From contig NC_079512.1 in the NCBI RefSeq assembly GCF_000801105.2, positions 35,667,848 through 35,731,847 of the forward strand: a stretch of DNA of 64,000 nucleotides, given 5' to 3'. Source of the stretch: Raphanus sativus (taxonomy: Eukaryota; Streptophyta; Magnoliopsida; Brassicales; Brassicaceae). Shown here piece by piece: positions 36,239 through 48,854 of the stretch. Below the pieces are notes generated by a model. The model was not told the DNA's origin. It worked only from the letters and a program-made list of their open reading frames with translations, and did no database searches. Position 1 is the stretch's first letter; each line of letters begins with the position of its first letter. The position numbers were made by a program, and so were the translations under genes.

Positions 36239-36477
36239 CTCCCTCCGTTTCGAATTAGATGTCGTTTTAGAGCAAAATTTTTGTTTCAAAATAAGTGTCG
36301 TTTTATGATTTCAATACAAAAATTATTGACTTTTTATTCTAAATTATTTTTATATTGGTTGAAATTTGGTTAGATGTATTGGTAATGATATTTTTATCTA
36401 GTAAATATACAAACTTAAATATTTTATTAATCTGTGTGTCAAAGTCTATAACGACAAGTAAAATTAAACGGAGGGAG
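36239..36477. mobile_element. Stowaway-like MITE (copy 2, arm A only)
   Basis: A 239-bp element, CTCCCTCCGTTTCGAATT to ACGGAGGGAG, flanked by TA on both sides. Arm B reads ACTAATAACTCCC across the same position, a clean empty site. Confidence 0.9.
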
Positions 36478-36546
36478 TAACTCCCAATGCAACACAAACA
36501 AGTTGAATAAACCATTATGAACCATTTTATAAAGGATACTATAGTA

Positions 36547-36804
36547 CTCCCTCCGTCCCACTTTAAGTGATGTTTTAGGTTATTGCACATAGATTAAGAA
36601 AATATATATTTTTATGTAGTTTATCTTGGTAACATAAAAATACATTAAATAAAACTAGTTTTACCAATAATAAAAAATTACAGTATTTTATAATTGGTCA
36701 TAAAATTCAAATCATATTAAATTCTACCAAAATTAGTTAGAACATCACTTAAAATTGGACAAAATAAAAACTCTAAAACACCACTTAAAGTGGGACGGAG
36801 GGAG
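36547..36804. mobile_element. Stowaway-like MITE (copy 3, arm A only)
   Basis: A 258-bp element with long TIRs, CTCCCTCCGTCCCACTTTAA to its inverse GTGGGACGGAGGGAG, flanked by TA. Arm B reads ACTATAGTATTTTATAAG on the minus strand, the empty site with one TA. Confidence 0.92.
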
Positions 36805-38464
36805 TATTCTATAAGAATCATAACCTTTTTTCAAATCTAGCTAACGGCTCAAGGCTTTTTAATTATTGTTATATAGCCGAACATACAAATGCCTGAAAAC
36901 TTGTATATAGTATATAACTTAGCAAAAGAATGATTTTAATTTTGGATGGTAGAGGTCGTGCCCAGGAGAGCATGGTGAACGCCAGGCTCCTTATTAAATT
37001 AGATTAATAAAAATCCTTGACGCTGAAGAAAGACCTTAATTACAAGACGAGTTTCGAGATTACCAATCTCCCATTGTCTTAGATGAATATGAGAATCGTA
37101 ACCTTGCTGGCCTCCGCTCAATGTGTTTCACTTTCATTTATTGCTGGAAGTTGAAACCGTATAAATCAAAGACTCCTGTTGAAAAAAAGTAGTAATAAAA
37201 CGGCTTCTTCGTTTCCAAGTAAAAATGTAAAATATAATCAAACCTTAAAAGTGTATAGTGATCACTATGTACCTTTTAACGACTGTCAAAATATAATCAT
37301 AAAAATACACTTAACAAACGTTTACTTTATTATCAGTACGCGCTTTGTCAACTAAGTAGTGCTTAGAAAGGAGTATTATCTAAATAAACATGTTGATGAT
37401 AGTTATTTTCTGAAAGTTGGCATATAGTTGATAATAGTTGTATACATCAAAAACTATTTTGAATTATTGGCTTTGCTGCATGTTTCATGGCAACCGTACG
37501 AAGGTGACTCTCCACTTGTTATCCCAAGTTTTGCGGATTTTCCAGCATAAACAAATACAGATTAGCCTTGCTATATCTTTCTGAATTCTCTATTTATTTT
37601 TGTAATACATTTTAATTTGGTTATCATTATACATAATAATACAATCACTAAAACGTATGTACGAAACTTTGACTACTAACTTTGTTGGTGTACGTTTGAC
37701 AATATGAACATTGTTTTTTAAAGAAAGAGGTTAAGGATAAATATTTAAACTATATATTAGATTTACACAATAAGAGAACAACATTTCTTGCTTGTTAACC
37801 AAGACTGTCGACGAGAATGACTTGAATAGTACTCACGAGTTGCGACCACGTAGCTTCTGCTCCAAGACATACATTAACTTGGGAAAACTCAAAACTCACA
37901 TGGTATCGTTAACTTGTTTATGATAAATAATTACTCAAGCGGTGAGCTTCTCAAGTCTTTAATTGTCCATTAAAGTTCGAGCTTATAAATTCTTAGTTTA
38001 AAGCTATGCACCAAGACCAACGAAATATATAAGTATAACCCATTAATGGTGATAAAGCTTTCAACGTTTTGCCATTTTGAAGGGAGGCTCTTCTTTTTAG
38101 AATGTATTTTTCTCCTTAATTTTATGTGAACCAAGTCTCTTTCATTTCTATGTGGATTCTTCGTAGATATACCGTCCATACTCCATATGCACGTATTTAA
38201 ATTAGCTCTGTGCGTAACGTAGTCTGTAGCGTAACCTTTTTAGTAGCTATTCCGTGTCACCGATTAACAGTGATCATTATGTTTTTATTGTTAACTGGCG
38301 TAGCAAGAAAAACTAATGTGTTGCATACATACATACATATATATATATATATCGATCACCTTATATATGCTACAGATTTTAGGTCCGTTCATGCGATACT
38401 CCGTTGTGGTTAGCAACAAAATTCGAGATCCAAACGATTGTTGCGGTTTATGTTCCATCATCCT

Positions 38465-38564
38465 NNNNNNNNNNNNNNNNNNNNNNNNNNNNNNNNNNNN
38501 NNNNNNNNNNNNNNNNNNNNNNNNNNNNNNNNNNNNNNNNNNNNNNNNNNNNNNNNNNNNNNNN
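38465..38564. other. Assembly gap 2 (100 N)
   Basis: Exactly 100 N. The sequence to its right is the missing remainder of the tandem repeat unit cut by gap 1. Confidence 0.99.
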
Positions 38565-39205
38565 ATTTTGAAAAGAGAAAGTGATGGATATATACAAAAT
38601 CCAACTAAATGGATCCAGTCAATGCTGACCCTTTAAAAAAATCATATTTACTTAGCATATATTTTGTCAAAGTTTATTACTAGAAATTTTATATATGAAA
38701 AGTATAGATTTCAAATATTGTTTTCATATTGATTTGTTGCCTTTACGGCTGGGCGGAACACAAAAAAAAAGTGAAAAACACTTTACTATAATATAAAAAG
38801 GCAAAAGGAGCACCGTGCCGGAGTGAAACCTGACCCAGGGCCACACCCGGTCATGGCCGTGATTTGCGCCTCCTAGTGTTGGCATCTATCGCCAAAGAGA
38901 ACTTCAGTTTTGTTTCTTATACAGTGATTAATTTTCTTCACACATGAAAACATATAACAAAATTAAAGAAGTCCTTACCATTTAGATACCTTGACAAGAC
39001 AACAAACTAGTTTAAGGAGTAGTTATCATTCCCAATATTTCTCACAAAAATGTTTTACAAACCGGGACACCACCGCACCCACAAAATTACTTCTCAACCA
39101 AAAAAAAATAAACGACAAACCTATCAAAATTCAAAAATTCAAGGCAAAATTTGACTCCCACCGGCTTTATTGAAACCAATGTTTGTCTCTCTTTGTATGA
39201 AATTA
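38565..39205. other. Tandem-unit remainder and CRF4 3' flank
   Basis: 38565-38687 completes tandem unit 2 from before gap 1. The rest is non-coding downstream DNA of CRF4, with a GC-richer patch at about 38804-38880. No gene seen. Confidence 0.6.
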
Positions 39206-40225
39206 TCATACAACTAAAAAATCAGATGTAAAAAAATCATCAACACTGTTGAACATTGAACCAACCTCTTCCATATCCAAAGAGTAGTTTTCTCCTCCCA
39301 TACTGTTGTGATCGAATAGTGCAAGATCATCGAAGAAATTATCTCCTGACGATTGAATATCAGACATGGATGAATCGAAAATGGAGATGTCCGGCAATGA
39401 TTGGTTGAAATAGTTGTCGAGAAATGGAATATCCAATGGAAATGAATCATCAATATCATTACCACTGCCTTCTCCTAGGTGCCAGTTTATTGGTTCAAGA
39501 AACTCTTGTTTAACCGGTTTGGCAGGTTCTTCCATTGGTTCGGAGATTTGGTAGTTGAGAACCGATGTTGGAGATGATAGATGATTATTAGAGTAGTCCA
39601 TTGACTCTGACGTTGTTGAAGAAACCGATATGCTGCTCTGTGATTCTGGTTCCGGCTGATCCGGTTTTGGTTCTGGTGGTACGATGAAGTTGGTGAGAGC
39701 GTCAGGGCCACGAAGCCTGATTGCTGCGTTGTCGTAGACGAGGGCAGCTTCCTCCGCCGTTGAGAAAGTACCGAGCCAAATCCTCCGGCGTTGCTCAGGA
39801 TCACGAATCTCCGCCGCGTACTTTCCCCACGGTCGCCGTCTCACGCCGCGGAACTTCCTTTGGTTTTGATCGGCGCAGGGAACAACGGAGACCTTTTGGA
39901 GCGAAGAATCAACGGCCAGACTTTTACCGTTCTTGTTCGAAGCCGCCGCCGAGACTTCGTTGGAGGAGCTCGGTTCAACTCTGATCTCGTTGATCAATCT
40001 CTTGACCCTTCTTCTAGGGAACAAAAACTCCTCCTCGTCGCTCGATGAATCGGTGGCGTCATGATCCGTCACGCAGACACGAACCAACCTAGCCGAGTCA
40101 CGACCAGTACTGATCTTTTTCTTCTTGTTCTCCACTGGCAACTTCTTAGTGTACTTCTTGATTACTGTCTTGTGCTCCGTGTACTTAACTGGTCTATAAT
40201 CAATATATTCATCCATCATCATCAC
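39206..40225 (-). CDS. CRF4: Cytokinin response factor, AP2/ERF transcription factor
   Basis: A single-exon gene of 339 residues starting [10 protein letters not shown]. The N-terminal CRF domain (about residues 13-66, [15 protein letters not shown] and [20 protein letters not shown]) mediates CRF dimerisation and contacts with the cytokinin phosphorelay. The AP2 DNA-binding domain covers about 124-180 ([40 protein letters not shown]). The C-terminal part carries the CRF-type SPTSVL phosphorylation motif (about 218-223) and an acidic activation-like tail ([17 protein letters not shown]). CRF4 is a nuclear regulator tied to cytokinin, cold and nitrogen responses in Arabidopsis. Synteny (At4g27950) supports CRF4 over its paralog CRF3. 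The gene appears intact. Confidence 0.95.
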   Translation of the reverse strand: MMMMDEYIDYRPVKYTEHKTVIKKYTKKLPVENKKKKISTGRDSARLVRVCVTDHDATDSSSDEEEFLFPRRRVKRLINEIRVEPSSSNEVSAAASNKNGKSLAVDSSLQKVSVVPCADQNQRKFRGVRRRPWGKYAAEIRDPEQRRRIWLGTFSTAEEAALVYDNAAIRLRGPDALTNFIVPPEPKPDQPEPESQSSISVSSTTSESMDYSNNHLSSPTSVLNYQISEPMEEPAKPVKQEFLEPINWHLGEGSGNDIDDSFPLDIPFLDNYFNQSLPDISIFDSSMSDIQSSGDNFFDDLALFDHNSMGGENYSLDMEEVGSMFNSVDDFFTSDFLVV

Positions 40226-40374
40226 TCTCTTCTTACTAATATTTTCTGGCTTATAAAGGTTCTGTTTTAGAGAAGAAAAAAAAAACTGGGTTTGGTTATG
40301 AATTTAGAGGATGAAAAAGATGTATGGAGAGAGAAAATGCAGAGAAATAAGTGAAACATTCAGAGAATTCACTC

Positions 40375-40383
40375 ATTTATAGG
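40375..40383 (-). promoter_or_regulatory. Probable TATA box of CRF4
   Basis: On the minus strand CCTATAAAT lies about 150 bases upstream of the CRF4 ATG. This gives a 5' UTR of about 115 bases. Confidence 0.5.
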
Positions 40384-42302
40384 ATCATTTTGGGGTTATA
40401 TAGAAATAAATATTTTATATATAGTGAAAATAACTGTTATATATATTAGTTTTTACTAATTTATTTCCTTTTCTATGTTTTCATTTTCGTTTCTAGTACT
40501 AGAAGCCGCATCCATGTTAGCAAATAGCAGGATGACACATGTGTATTTGAGATATCTTCCTCAAACCTCCAAAATGACTTTACATTTGCGCTGCTTTACA
40601 GCGTCTATTCCATCTAAAATTTCGAAATGCATATCGTGCAACTCCATGATACCCAAACAAAAATTTAGTATTTCAATATCTTATAAAATATCAATAGCAT
40701 ATCAAGTTATAAGAGAATAAATGTTTCAAATTATTTTAATGTATTTTTGTCACAAAGACAGTTCAATATTATTCAAAATAAAATGACATGTGTTTTTTTA
40801 AAAAGATGTAATAGTATATTTTAGTTGATTTTCTTTTTTCATTTTGTTTGGAAAAATTGTAAAACTATACAGTTGTATTGAATAAAAAGGAGTGTATATG
40901 TTACTAAGGTTGAAAGATATACTTCTGAATTATAATGACTACACTAGCATCCCCTTCGACCGACATTTTGCACTGACTTTCTTTAGCGGTTTTGTCCATG
41001 CATTCATTTCATATGAACAACCTGTCACGTGCTGTGTTTTTCTTGAGTGCTTATTCAATAGCAGAGATTCTATTTGAGTAAATGTTAGTTTTTTTTTCTC
41101 TCTTTTCCTAAAGTACATGTTTAATACTCCCTCTGTTTTATTATAAGTGTCGTTTTAGACTTGTGCACACGGATTAAGAAATAATTTAATTTTGCATATT
41201 TTCAATATAAAAACATCATTACCGATATAATTCAACCAATAGAAAAATAGAATAGAGAATAAAGTTAATAAATTTTGCATTGAAACTCTAAAACGATACT
41301 TATTTTGCAACGAAAAAATTCTCTAACACGACACTTAATATGAAACGGAGGGAGTATATTTGTTTCTCTTCTTGTATGATTTTGTTTCCTCTCTTATCAG
41401 TGTATCTTAAGCAAAAACGGTAACAAATCTTTTTGAAAAAACCTTGTTATTTACAGTGAGGACTGAAGAGTAAACTTGGCTGGCAACCTAGGACTTAGCG
41501 CCATTTATCCCAGTTTTTAAAAAGACTTTATTTTTGTTACATTCGCTCCCGCCAATCAATTAATTTTCGTATTTGAGTTTTATTCTCAGCTTTTTAACCC
41601 AATTTTTTTTTAATAATACTAACATTTATTTGTGATACGTTTATAAATTTTATATATGTATACAGAAAGTTTATAAATTATATGATCCGATTGTTAAGAA
41701 AATGTAGACTTAAATTGTACGTTTTTTTCTAATCAAATATTCAAATAAAGACTTCTCTTTCATTTTGTCGTTCTAACGTTTCCAATAATATTTGCTCCAA
41801 AAAACAATCCGAGTTCAAGGCCTGGATCGAACGTGAGTACAAGCGTTATTCATGTTACTGTGTTCCTTGTAATATGGCATTAGTTTAGTAGAAAGGATCA
41901 TAAAAGGGCACGTGAGAGAAGTGGAGGACGATTCGATTCTGAAAGAACCAAAGTGGAAACAGAGACATGGAGAATCATTTGGATTGACAAAGACAACCCC
42001 GAGGTTTAGTGCAGTGTTCTTGGCCACTATCCTCCATTGAGCCAAGTACTGACCAATCTAAGTATCTATATATTTTTTTTAACACAGACCAGTCTAAGTA
42101 TATACTATATTATATCCGTCTACTTACTAAAGACTTTGACATAAAATTTCCATAATTTGGAGCTTTGTAGATATATAACACTCAAAAAATTTAGAACCAA
42201 AATCAATGTTTCAGTGGAAGGCGTCCAAATCCGATAGTACATTTTTGTCATCAAAACTTTGAATAATGGTCTTTCTCCACTTGTTTAGGTGGGGGGGGGG
42301 AG
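40384..42302. other. CRF4 upstream region
   Basis: Non-coding. It holds one MITE (41127-41354). A 76-aa minus frame (41815-42045) has no recognised family. A G10 run at 42291-42300 marks the border where similarity with the contig's right end stops. No gene supported. Confidence 0.5.
41127..41354. mobile_element. Stowaway-like MITE (copy 4)
   Basis: A 228-bp element, CTCCCTCTGTTTTATTATAA to GAAACGGAGGGAG, flanked by TA on both sides. It lies about 0.9 kb upstream of the CRF4 start codon. Confidence 0.85.
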
Positions 42303-42414
42303 GGGATAATAGGATGATGGAACATAAACTGCGACAATCGTTTCGATATCGAATTTTCTTGCTAACCACGACGGAGTATCGCATGAACGGACCTAAAATC
42401 TGTAGCATAAGGTG

Positions 42415-42419
<5 letters not shown>

Positions 42420-42466
<47 letters not shown>
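42420..42466. repeat. (TA)n microsatellite
   Basis: Uninterrupted TA repeat of about 46 bases. The corresponding tract in arm A (about 38337-38352) is much shorter, so the two copies differ in repeat number. Confidence 0.9.
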
Positions 42467-42474
<8 letters not shown>

Positions 42475-43949
42475 ATGTATATATGTATGCAACACATGAG
42501 TTAGTTTTTCTTGCTACGCCAGTTAACAATAAAACATCATGATCACTGCAGTTATTCGGTGATACGGAATAGCTGGTAAAAAGGTTATGCTACAGACTGC
42601 GTTACGCACAGAGCTAATTTAAATACGTGCATATGGACGGTATATCTACGGTTCTGGACGAAGAATCCACATAGAAATGAAAGCGACTTGGTTCACATAA
42701 AATTAAGGAGAAAAATGCATTCTGAAAAGAAGAGCCTCCATTCAAAATGGCAAAAACGTTGAAAGCTTTATCCCCATTAATGGGTTATTCTTATATATTT
42801 CATTGGTCTTGGTGCATAGCTTTAAACTAAGAGTCTATGAGCTCGAACTTTGATGGACAATTAAAGACTTGAGAAGCTCACCGCTTGAGTAATTATTTAT
42901 GATAAACAAGTTAACGATACCATGTGAGTTTTGAGTTTTCCCAAGTTAATGTATGTCTTGGAGCAGAAGCTACGTGGTCGCAACTCGTGAGTACTATTCA
43001 AGTCATTCTCGTCGACAGTCTTGGTTAACAAGCAAGAAATGTTGGTCTTATTGTGTAAATCTAATATATAGTTTAAATATTTATCTTTAACCTTTTAAAA
43101 AAACAATGTTCATATTGTCAAACGTACACCAACAAAGTTAGTAGTCAAAGTTTCGTACATATGTTTTAGTGATTGTATTATTATGTATAATGATAACAAA
43201 ATTAAAAATGTATTACAAAAAAATAGAGAATTCAGAAAGATATAGCAAGGCTAATCTGTATTTGTTTATGCTGGAAAATCCGCAAAACTTGGGATAACAA
43301 GTGGAGAGTCACCTTCGTACGGTTGCCATGAGACATGCAGCAAAGCTAATAATTCAAAATAGTTTTTGATGTCTACAACTATTATCAAATATGCCAACTT
43401 TCAGAAAATAACTATTATCAACATGTTTATTTAGATAATACTCCTTTCTAAGCACTACTTAGTTGACAAAGCGCGTACTGATAATAGAGTAAACGTTTGT
43501 TAGTGTATTTTTATTATACAGTCGTTAAAAGGTACATAGTGATCACTACACTTTTAAGGTTTGATTATATTTTACATTTTTACTTGTAAACGAAGAAGCC
43601 GTTTTATTACTATTTTTTTTAACAGGAATGTCTTTGATTGATACGGTTTCAACTTCTAGCAATAAATGAAAGTGAAACACATTGAGCGGAGGCCAGCAAG
43701 GTTACGATTCTCATATTCATCTAAGACAACGGGAGATTGGTAATCTCCAAACTCGTGTTGTAATTAAGGTCTTTCTTGAGCGTCAAGGATTTTTATTAAT
43801 CCAATTTAATAAGGAGCCTGGCGTTCACCATGCTCTCCTGGGCAGTGGGCACGACCTCTACCATCCAAAATTAAAATCATTCTTTTGCTAAGTTATATAC
43901 TACTTTATACAAGTTTTCAGGCATTTGTGTGTTCGGCTATATCTATATA

Positions 43950-44133
43950 TGTAGAAGTGGATATCGAACTTGACTCGTAAAACTTGTTGTATTAATGTAC
44001 AAGAGGAAGAGTATATATACTATACAAAGGTCGGTCTAGTGAACCGATAAACATTATCTCTAACCAACTATATTTATCTCTAAGCACAACAAATATATCG
44101 CAAATATATCGCAAATATGAGATGATTATCTCA
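43950..44133 (-). repeat. 3' LTR of copia copy B
   Basis: 184 bp, identical by eye to 48671-48854. Confidence 0.93.
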
Positions 44134-44143
44134 ATACTCCCCC

Positions 44144-47100
44144 TCACGTTGGAGCATGAGGATCATGAATGCCCAACTTGGACAGCAAATGACGAAATTG
44201 TGCACGCCCCAACGCCTTTGTGAGAATGTCAGCCACCTGATCCTGTGTTCGGATGTGAAACAACTTGATCAAACCTGCCTGAACTGCATCTCGAACAGCA
44301 TGGCAATCATTTTCAATGTGCTTGGTACGCTCGTGAAAAACAGCATTAGAAGCTATGTGTATGGCAGCCTTACTGTCGCAGTAGAAACGTGTAGACTGCT
44401 GCTCGACATCCAACCCCTCAACATCTTTCTTAACCACTTGACTTCACGCAATGCAGCTGCCATGGAGCGGTATTCGGCTTCGGCGGAAGAGTGAGATACT
44501 GTTTTCTGCTTTTTGGTCTTCCACGAGATCGGAGAATCACCAAGCATGACCACAAAAGCACTAAGAGAACGTCTGGTAAGAGGACACGACGACCAGTCCG
44601 AGTCGCAGAATACTGTCAAAGACAAGTCAGCAGAAGAACTAAGCATGATGCCCTGACCAAGTGACCCTTTAAGAAACCGTACTACACGAAGAGCAGCCTG
44701 CCAATGATCCTCCCGAGGCTTCTTCATGAACTGCGACAAGATATGCACAGAATAACTCAACTCTGGCCTAGTGTGAACAAGATAAATCAAACGTCCCATG
44801 AGCCTGCGATACTTCTTTGGATCAGTGAGAACCGGACTTGTACTGACAGCAAGCTTGTGATTTTGCTCCAAAGGTGTAGCCGCAGGTTGACACCCAAGAT
44901 TGCCCGTGTCTGTGACTATATCAAGCGCATACTTGCGCTGCGAGACAAAATTCCTTCTGGACCTCTGCTTACTTCAAAACCAAGAAAATACTTCAACTTG
45001 CCCAAATCTTTCATGGAGAAACACTTCCCAAGATACTCTTTAAACTTCTGCAACATGCGAGTGTTGTTACCACAGATGAGCAAGTCATCAACATAGACAA
45101 GCACACGCATCTCAAGTCCTTTGCGACTATAAACGAACAGACTGTAGTCATCATAGGACTGATCAAAACCGAATTTCAACAAAGCATCAGATAGTTTCTT
45201 GAACCAGCAGCGAGGAGCTTGCTTGAGTCCATACAACGACTTACGCAACCGACACACCTTGTTAGGATGTGTATGACGATAGCCAGGTGGTATCTTCATG
45301 TAGACTTCTTCTTGTAAGTCACCATGGAGAAATGCATTATTAACATCCATCTGATACACTTCCCAATTGTTAGCAGAGACAAGACGAAGCAGCAAACGAA
45401 TGGTAGTCATCTTGATAACAGGAGCAAACGTTTCTGTATAATCTTCTCCTGCAACCTGCTTGTTTCCGCAAGCCACCACTCGCGACTTGTGACGCCGAAC
45501 TGTGCCATCTGCATTGTACTGAATTTTGTAAACCCACTGGCTTGCAATAGCATTCTTGCCCGGTGGAAGATCAACAATGTCCCACGTGTGCTGATCTTCA
45601 AGAGCTACAATTTCCACTGTCATTGAGTCATCCCAGATCTTCTGACCAACAGCTTCTTTAAAATGTTTAGGCACAACTCCAGCTGTGATTGCAGCTAAAA
45701 ACACTTGATGTTGTGGTGAGAACTGAGAATCACAAATATAATTTGTTAAGGGATACATAGTGTTACCTTGGACCGCGCTAGAGGACTTAGAAACGGAGAC
45801 GGAATGAGCGTGAGGGGTTTGTGAAGACGACTTCAGTACCGTTGCGTTGTACAAAACAAAGTCCTTTAAGCGAACGAAGGAACTGACTTTCGTTGACCTC
45901 TACCAAGCTCTTCAACAACTTGAGGTTGAACTATTTCAGATTCACTTGCAGAGGCCGGAACACTTGCACTCTCAGAAACAGGAACCGGACCAGGTACTTG
46001 TTCTGCAGTTTGTTCTGCAGCTATGTGTTCTGTTTCAGTAACTGCAGCACTTTCCTGAGACGAAACATCAGTATCTCCAACAGCAGCCGACTCTCCGACA
46101 GTAACTGGAACAGAAGTCTCGACATCCATGGTGCTCCCCCTTACATCTGAAGGTATATCAATATGCCAGTCTTCATCAGAAACAGGAGCCAGAGGCACCG
46201 ACGAAGATGGCAAAGGCAGAGAAGGTGTTTGTTGAGCAAAAGGAAACACATCTTCGCGAAAGATCACGTCACGCGACACAAAGAGCTCTTCTCGTTCCAT
46301 ATCATAAACTTTGTATCCTTTCTTACCAAAAGGGTAACCAAGAAATGCACAGAGCCGACTACGCTGACCGAACTTGTCTTTACTTCTTGCAGCTCGATGA
46401 ACATAACACGCAGAGCCGAAGACACGAAGAAGACTGTAGTCGGGTTTACACCCATGCAAAATCTCATACGGTGACTGACCTTTATGCAGAGCAGTCGGTG
46501 TTCGATTAATCAAATAAGCAGCTGTTAGGACTGCCTCTCCCCAAAATCTGACAGGTAGACTCGCCTGGAAGAGCAATGCTCGAGAGACATTGAGAATGTG
46601 TCTGTGCTTGCGCTCAACTCTCCCATTCTGCTGAGGCGTCCCAACACAAGACGTCTGATGAACAATTCCTTTTTCTCGAAACAAAGACGAAAGGCACATG
46701 AACTCTGTTCCATTGTCACTCCTCACTGTTTTGACAGACTTGCCAAACTGTTTCTCAGCATACGAAAGAAAATTTGTGAGCACCACACGAGCTTCAGACT
46801 TCGCAAGCATGAGATAAGTCCATACAGCACGAGAAAAATCATCAACAATAGTCAAAAAATACACTGCTCCGCATGAAGAAGGTACGCGGTAAGGTCCCCA
46901 AACATCAACATGAATCAATGAAAAACAATCGTCTGATTTATTAAAACTGTCTGGAAACACTTCTCTAGTCTGTTTAGCTCGAAAACAAACGTCACAAGGA
47001 CTAGAGCTAACAGAAGATGACAACATAGGTAAAGAAGAAAGCACTGAAAAACTCGGATGCCCCAAACGCTGATGCCACAAAGCTTGATCAGTAGAAACTT

Positions 47101-48622
47101 TAACCTTGTGAATCTTTGCAGTAGCCACATCCGTCAGAAAATAAACCCCATCACGCTCCTCACCGGTTCCAATCAGAGTCCTCGAGAAACGGTCCTGCAA
47201 CACACAAACTGCATCAGAAAAAGTGGCAAGACAACCAGTCTGTTTCAAAATTTTCGAAACAGAGATAAGGGTGCAGTTAAGTGCAGGAACATATAGCACT
47301 TTATCCAAAGAAATTTTCTTAGACAAGGGAAACGTCCCCATGTTCATTGCAAACGTTTTACTCCCGTCTGCAAAGCCAACAGAGCACGGTGGAATAGACA
47401 CTACATCCCTCAAACACGTGAGATCCCCGGTCATATGATGGGAAGCCCCAGTGTCAAGTATAACATCACCAAACTTAGCCTTACCGGACAATTTATCCGC
47501 ACCAGACTTCTCCTGAATCAACTGAGAAAGAACCCTCCACTGCTCAGGTGTGAACTCGGGAAAAGCTGATGAATTGGAACTTGTGGCATGCGCTACAGAG
47601 GCCTGTCCTCTACCACGCCCTGCTCCGTTAGAGCCACCACGTCCACTCCTTCCTCGTCCTCTGCCAGAACCACCACGGTCAGAACGTTCAACCCACCAAT
47701 CTGGAAAGCCAACCAGCTGCCAGCACTCTTTCTTTTCGTGACCAGAACGACCACAATTAGAACACGTTCTGTCTTTACTTCGCAAGATAGATGAGTCTGA
47801 TCTGGAACCAGTCTGAGCTTCATCAACGGTATGACGAGCAACAAAACCCACTGCATCCTGCTGTTGCTCTTGAGCTCGTGCACCATTCAGTCTCTGCTCC
47901 TCTCGTATGACTTTCGAGTAAACTTCTCCAATCGATGGCAACGGATCCATGCCAATGAGGGCAGTACACAAAGATCCAAAGCGAGAGTCATCCAGTCCCA
48001 TGATAAATTGATGAACTTTATCATCATCACGTTCCTGTCTGATCTCTTCTGCTACTCCACACGTACACATCGGCAGCGGCCTGTAAACAGCCAACTCTTC
48101 CCACAGAGTACACAGACGACCATAGTACTCCAGAACCGACTGTCCTTCTTGTCTGCAAGCCGCTTGTTGCGCCTTTATTTGATGTATTCGAACTTTGTTC
48201 CCAACAGAGAAACGCTGTTTAAGACTCGCCCACAACTGACTCGCCTCACTAACAAACGTAACCGAAGACTTTACTTTAGGATCGATCGACGTACGAATCC
48301 ACCCTATCACCATTGAGTTCACTGCAACCCAATTCTCGTAGTCAACACTATCACTCGGCGGTTTCTTCACGGCACCATTAACAAACCCTACCTTACGCTT
48401 GGCCTGAAGAGCATTCAACATCTCGTTTGCCCAAAGGTTGTAGTTTTCTCCGTTCAACATGACCGGAGTAATCATCGCACCAGGGTTGTCAGAACTGTGA
48501 AGAGTATACGGTGTTGGAACAGAAACCTCTGTTTTCTCACCGGTCTTCGCCAAAACACCCGACGTGTCACCGTCTTTAACATCATCACCTCCTGCCATCG
48601 AACTTCGAAAGACAGAAAACAC
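44144..48622 (-). pseudogene. Copia Gag-Pol polyprotein with three single-base frameshifts
   Basis: Minus strand. The first frame (48622-45866) holds Gag, with a zinc knuckle CSNCGRSGHEKKEC, protease DTGASHH, and integrase (HQRLGHPSF, CDVCFRAKQT, RSDNGTEF, PQQNGRVERKHR). The second (45854-44916) holds reverse transcriptase (MDVNNAFLHGDL and the catalytic YVDD). The third (44871-44353) and fourth (44437-44144) hold RNase H ([30 protein letters not shown]). Frames change near 45865, 44945 and 44450. Each break is explained by one base missing from a short homopolymer (GG, T-run, A-run). This pattern is equally consistent with residual long-read sequencing errors. If so the element is intact. 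Confidence 0.85.
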
Positions 48623-48658
48623 TCAGAAACTAGAAAACTTTTTATTGATCGCTTGTAA

Positions 48659-48670
48659 GCTCTGATACCA
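48659..48670 (-). other. Primer binding site of copia copy B
   Basis: TGGTATCAGAGC on the minus strand, the initiator-Met tRNA primer site, immediately adjacent to the LTR. Confidence 0.9.
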
Positions 48671-48854
48671 TGTAGAAGTGGATATCGAACTTGACTCGTA
48701 AAACTTGTTGTATTAATGTACAAGAGGAAGAGTATATATACTATACAAAGGTCGGTCTAGTGAACCGATAAACATTATCTCTAACCAACTATATTTATCT
48801 CTAAGCACAACAAATATATCGCAAATATATCGCAAATATGAGATGATTATCTCA
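48671..48854 (-). repeat. 5' LTR of copia copy B
   Basis: 184 bp, ends in CA next to the primer binding site on the minus strand. Confidence 0.93.

Larger units (their letters stand above)
34979..38464. other. Intergenic DNA of arm A
   Basis: No gene seen. It contains two Stowaway-like MITEs (separate entries) and, near 36871/36872, the empty site of the large arm-B Helitron (ATTGTTA|TATAGCCG). The last bases before gap 2 read GTTCCATCATCCT. Confidence 0.6.
43950..48854 (-). mobile_element. Ty1/copia retrotransposon (copy B), full length
   Basis: Read on the minus strand the 4,905-bp element has 5' LTR 48854-48671, primer site TGGTATCAGAGC at 48670-48659 directly after it, polyprotein genes, a purine tract GTGAGGGGGAGTAT before the 3' LTR, and 3' LTR 44133-43950. 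The two 184-bp LTRs (TGAGATAATC to CTTCTACA) look identical base for base, indicating recent insertion. Flanks are AT repeats (ATATA, ATAAT), so the 5-bp target duplication cannot be confirmed. Confidence 0.95.

Noticed and set aside
41815..42045. 76-aa minus-strand frame upstream of CRF4
   Set aside because: No homologous family recognised, no splice or promoter context. Could be a degraded transposon fragment but not supportable.
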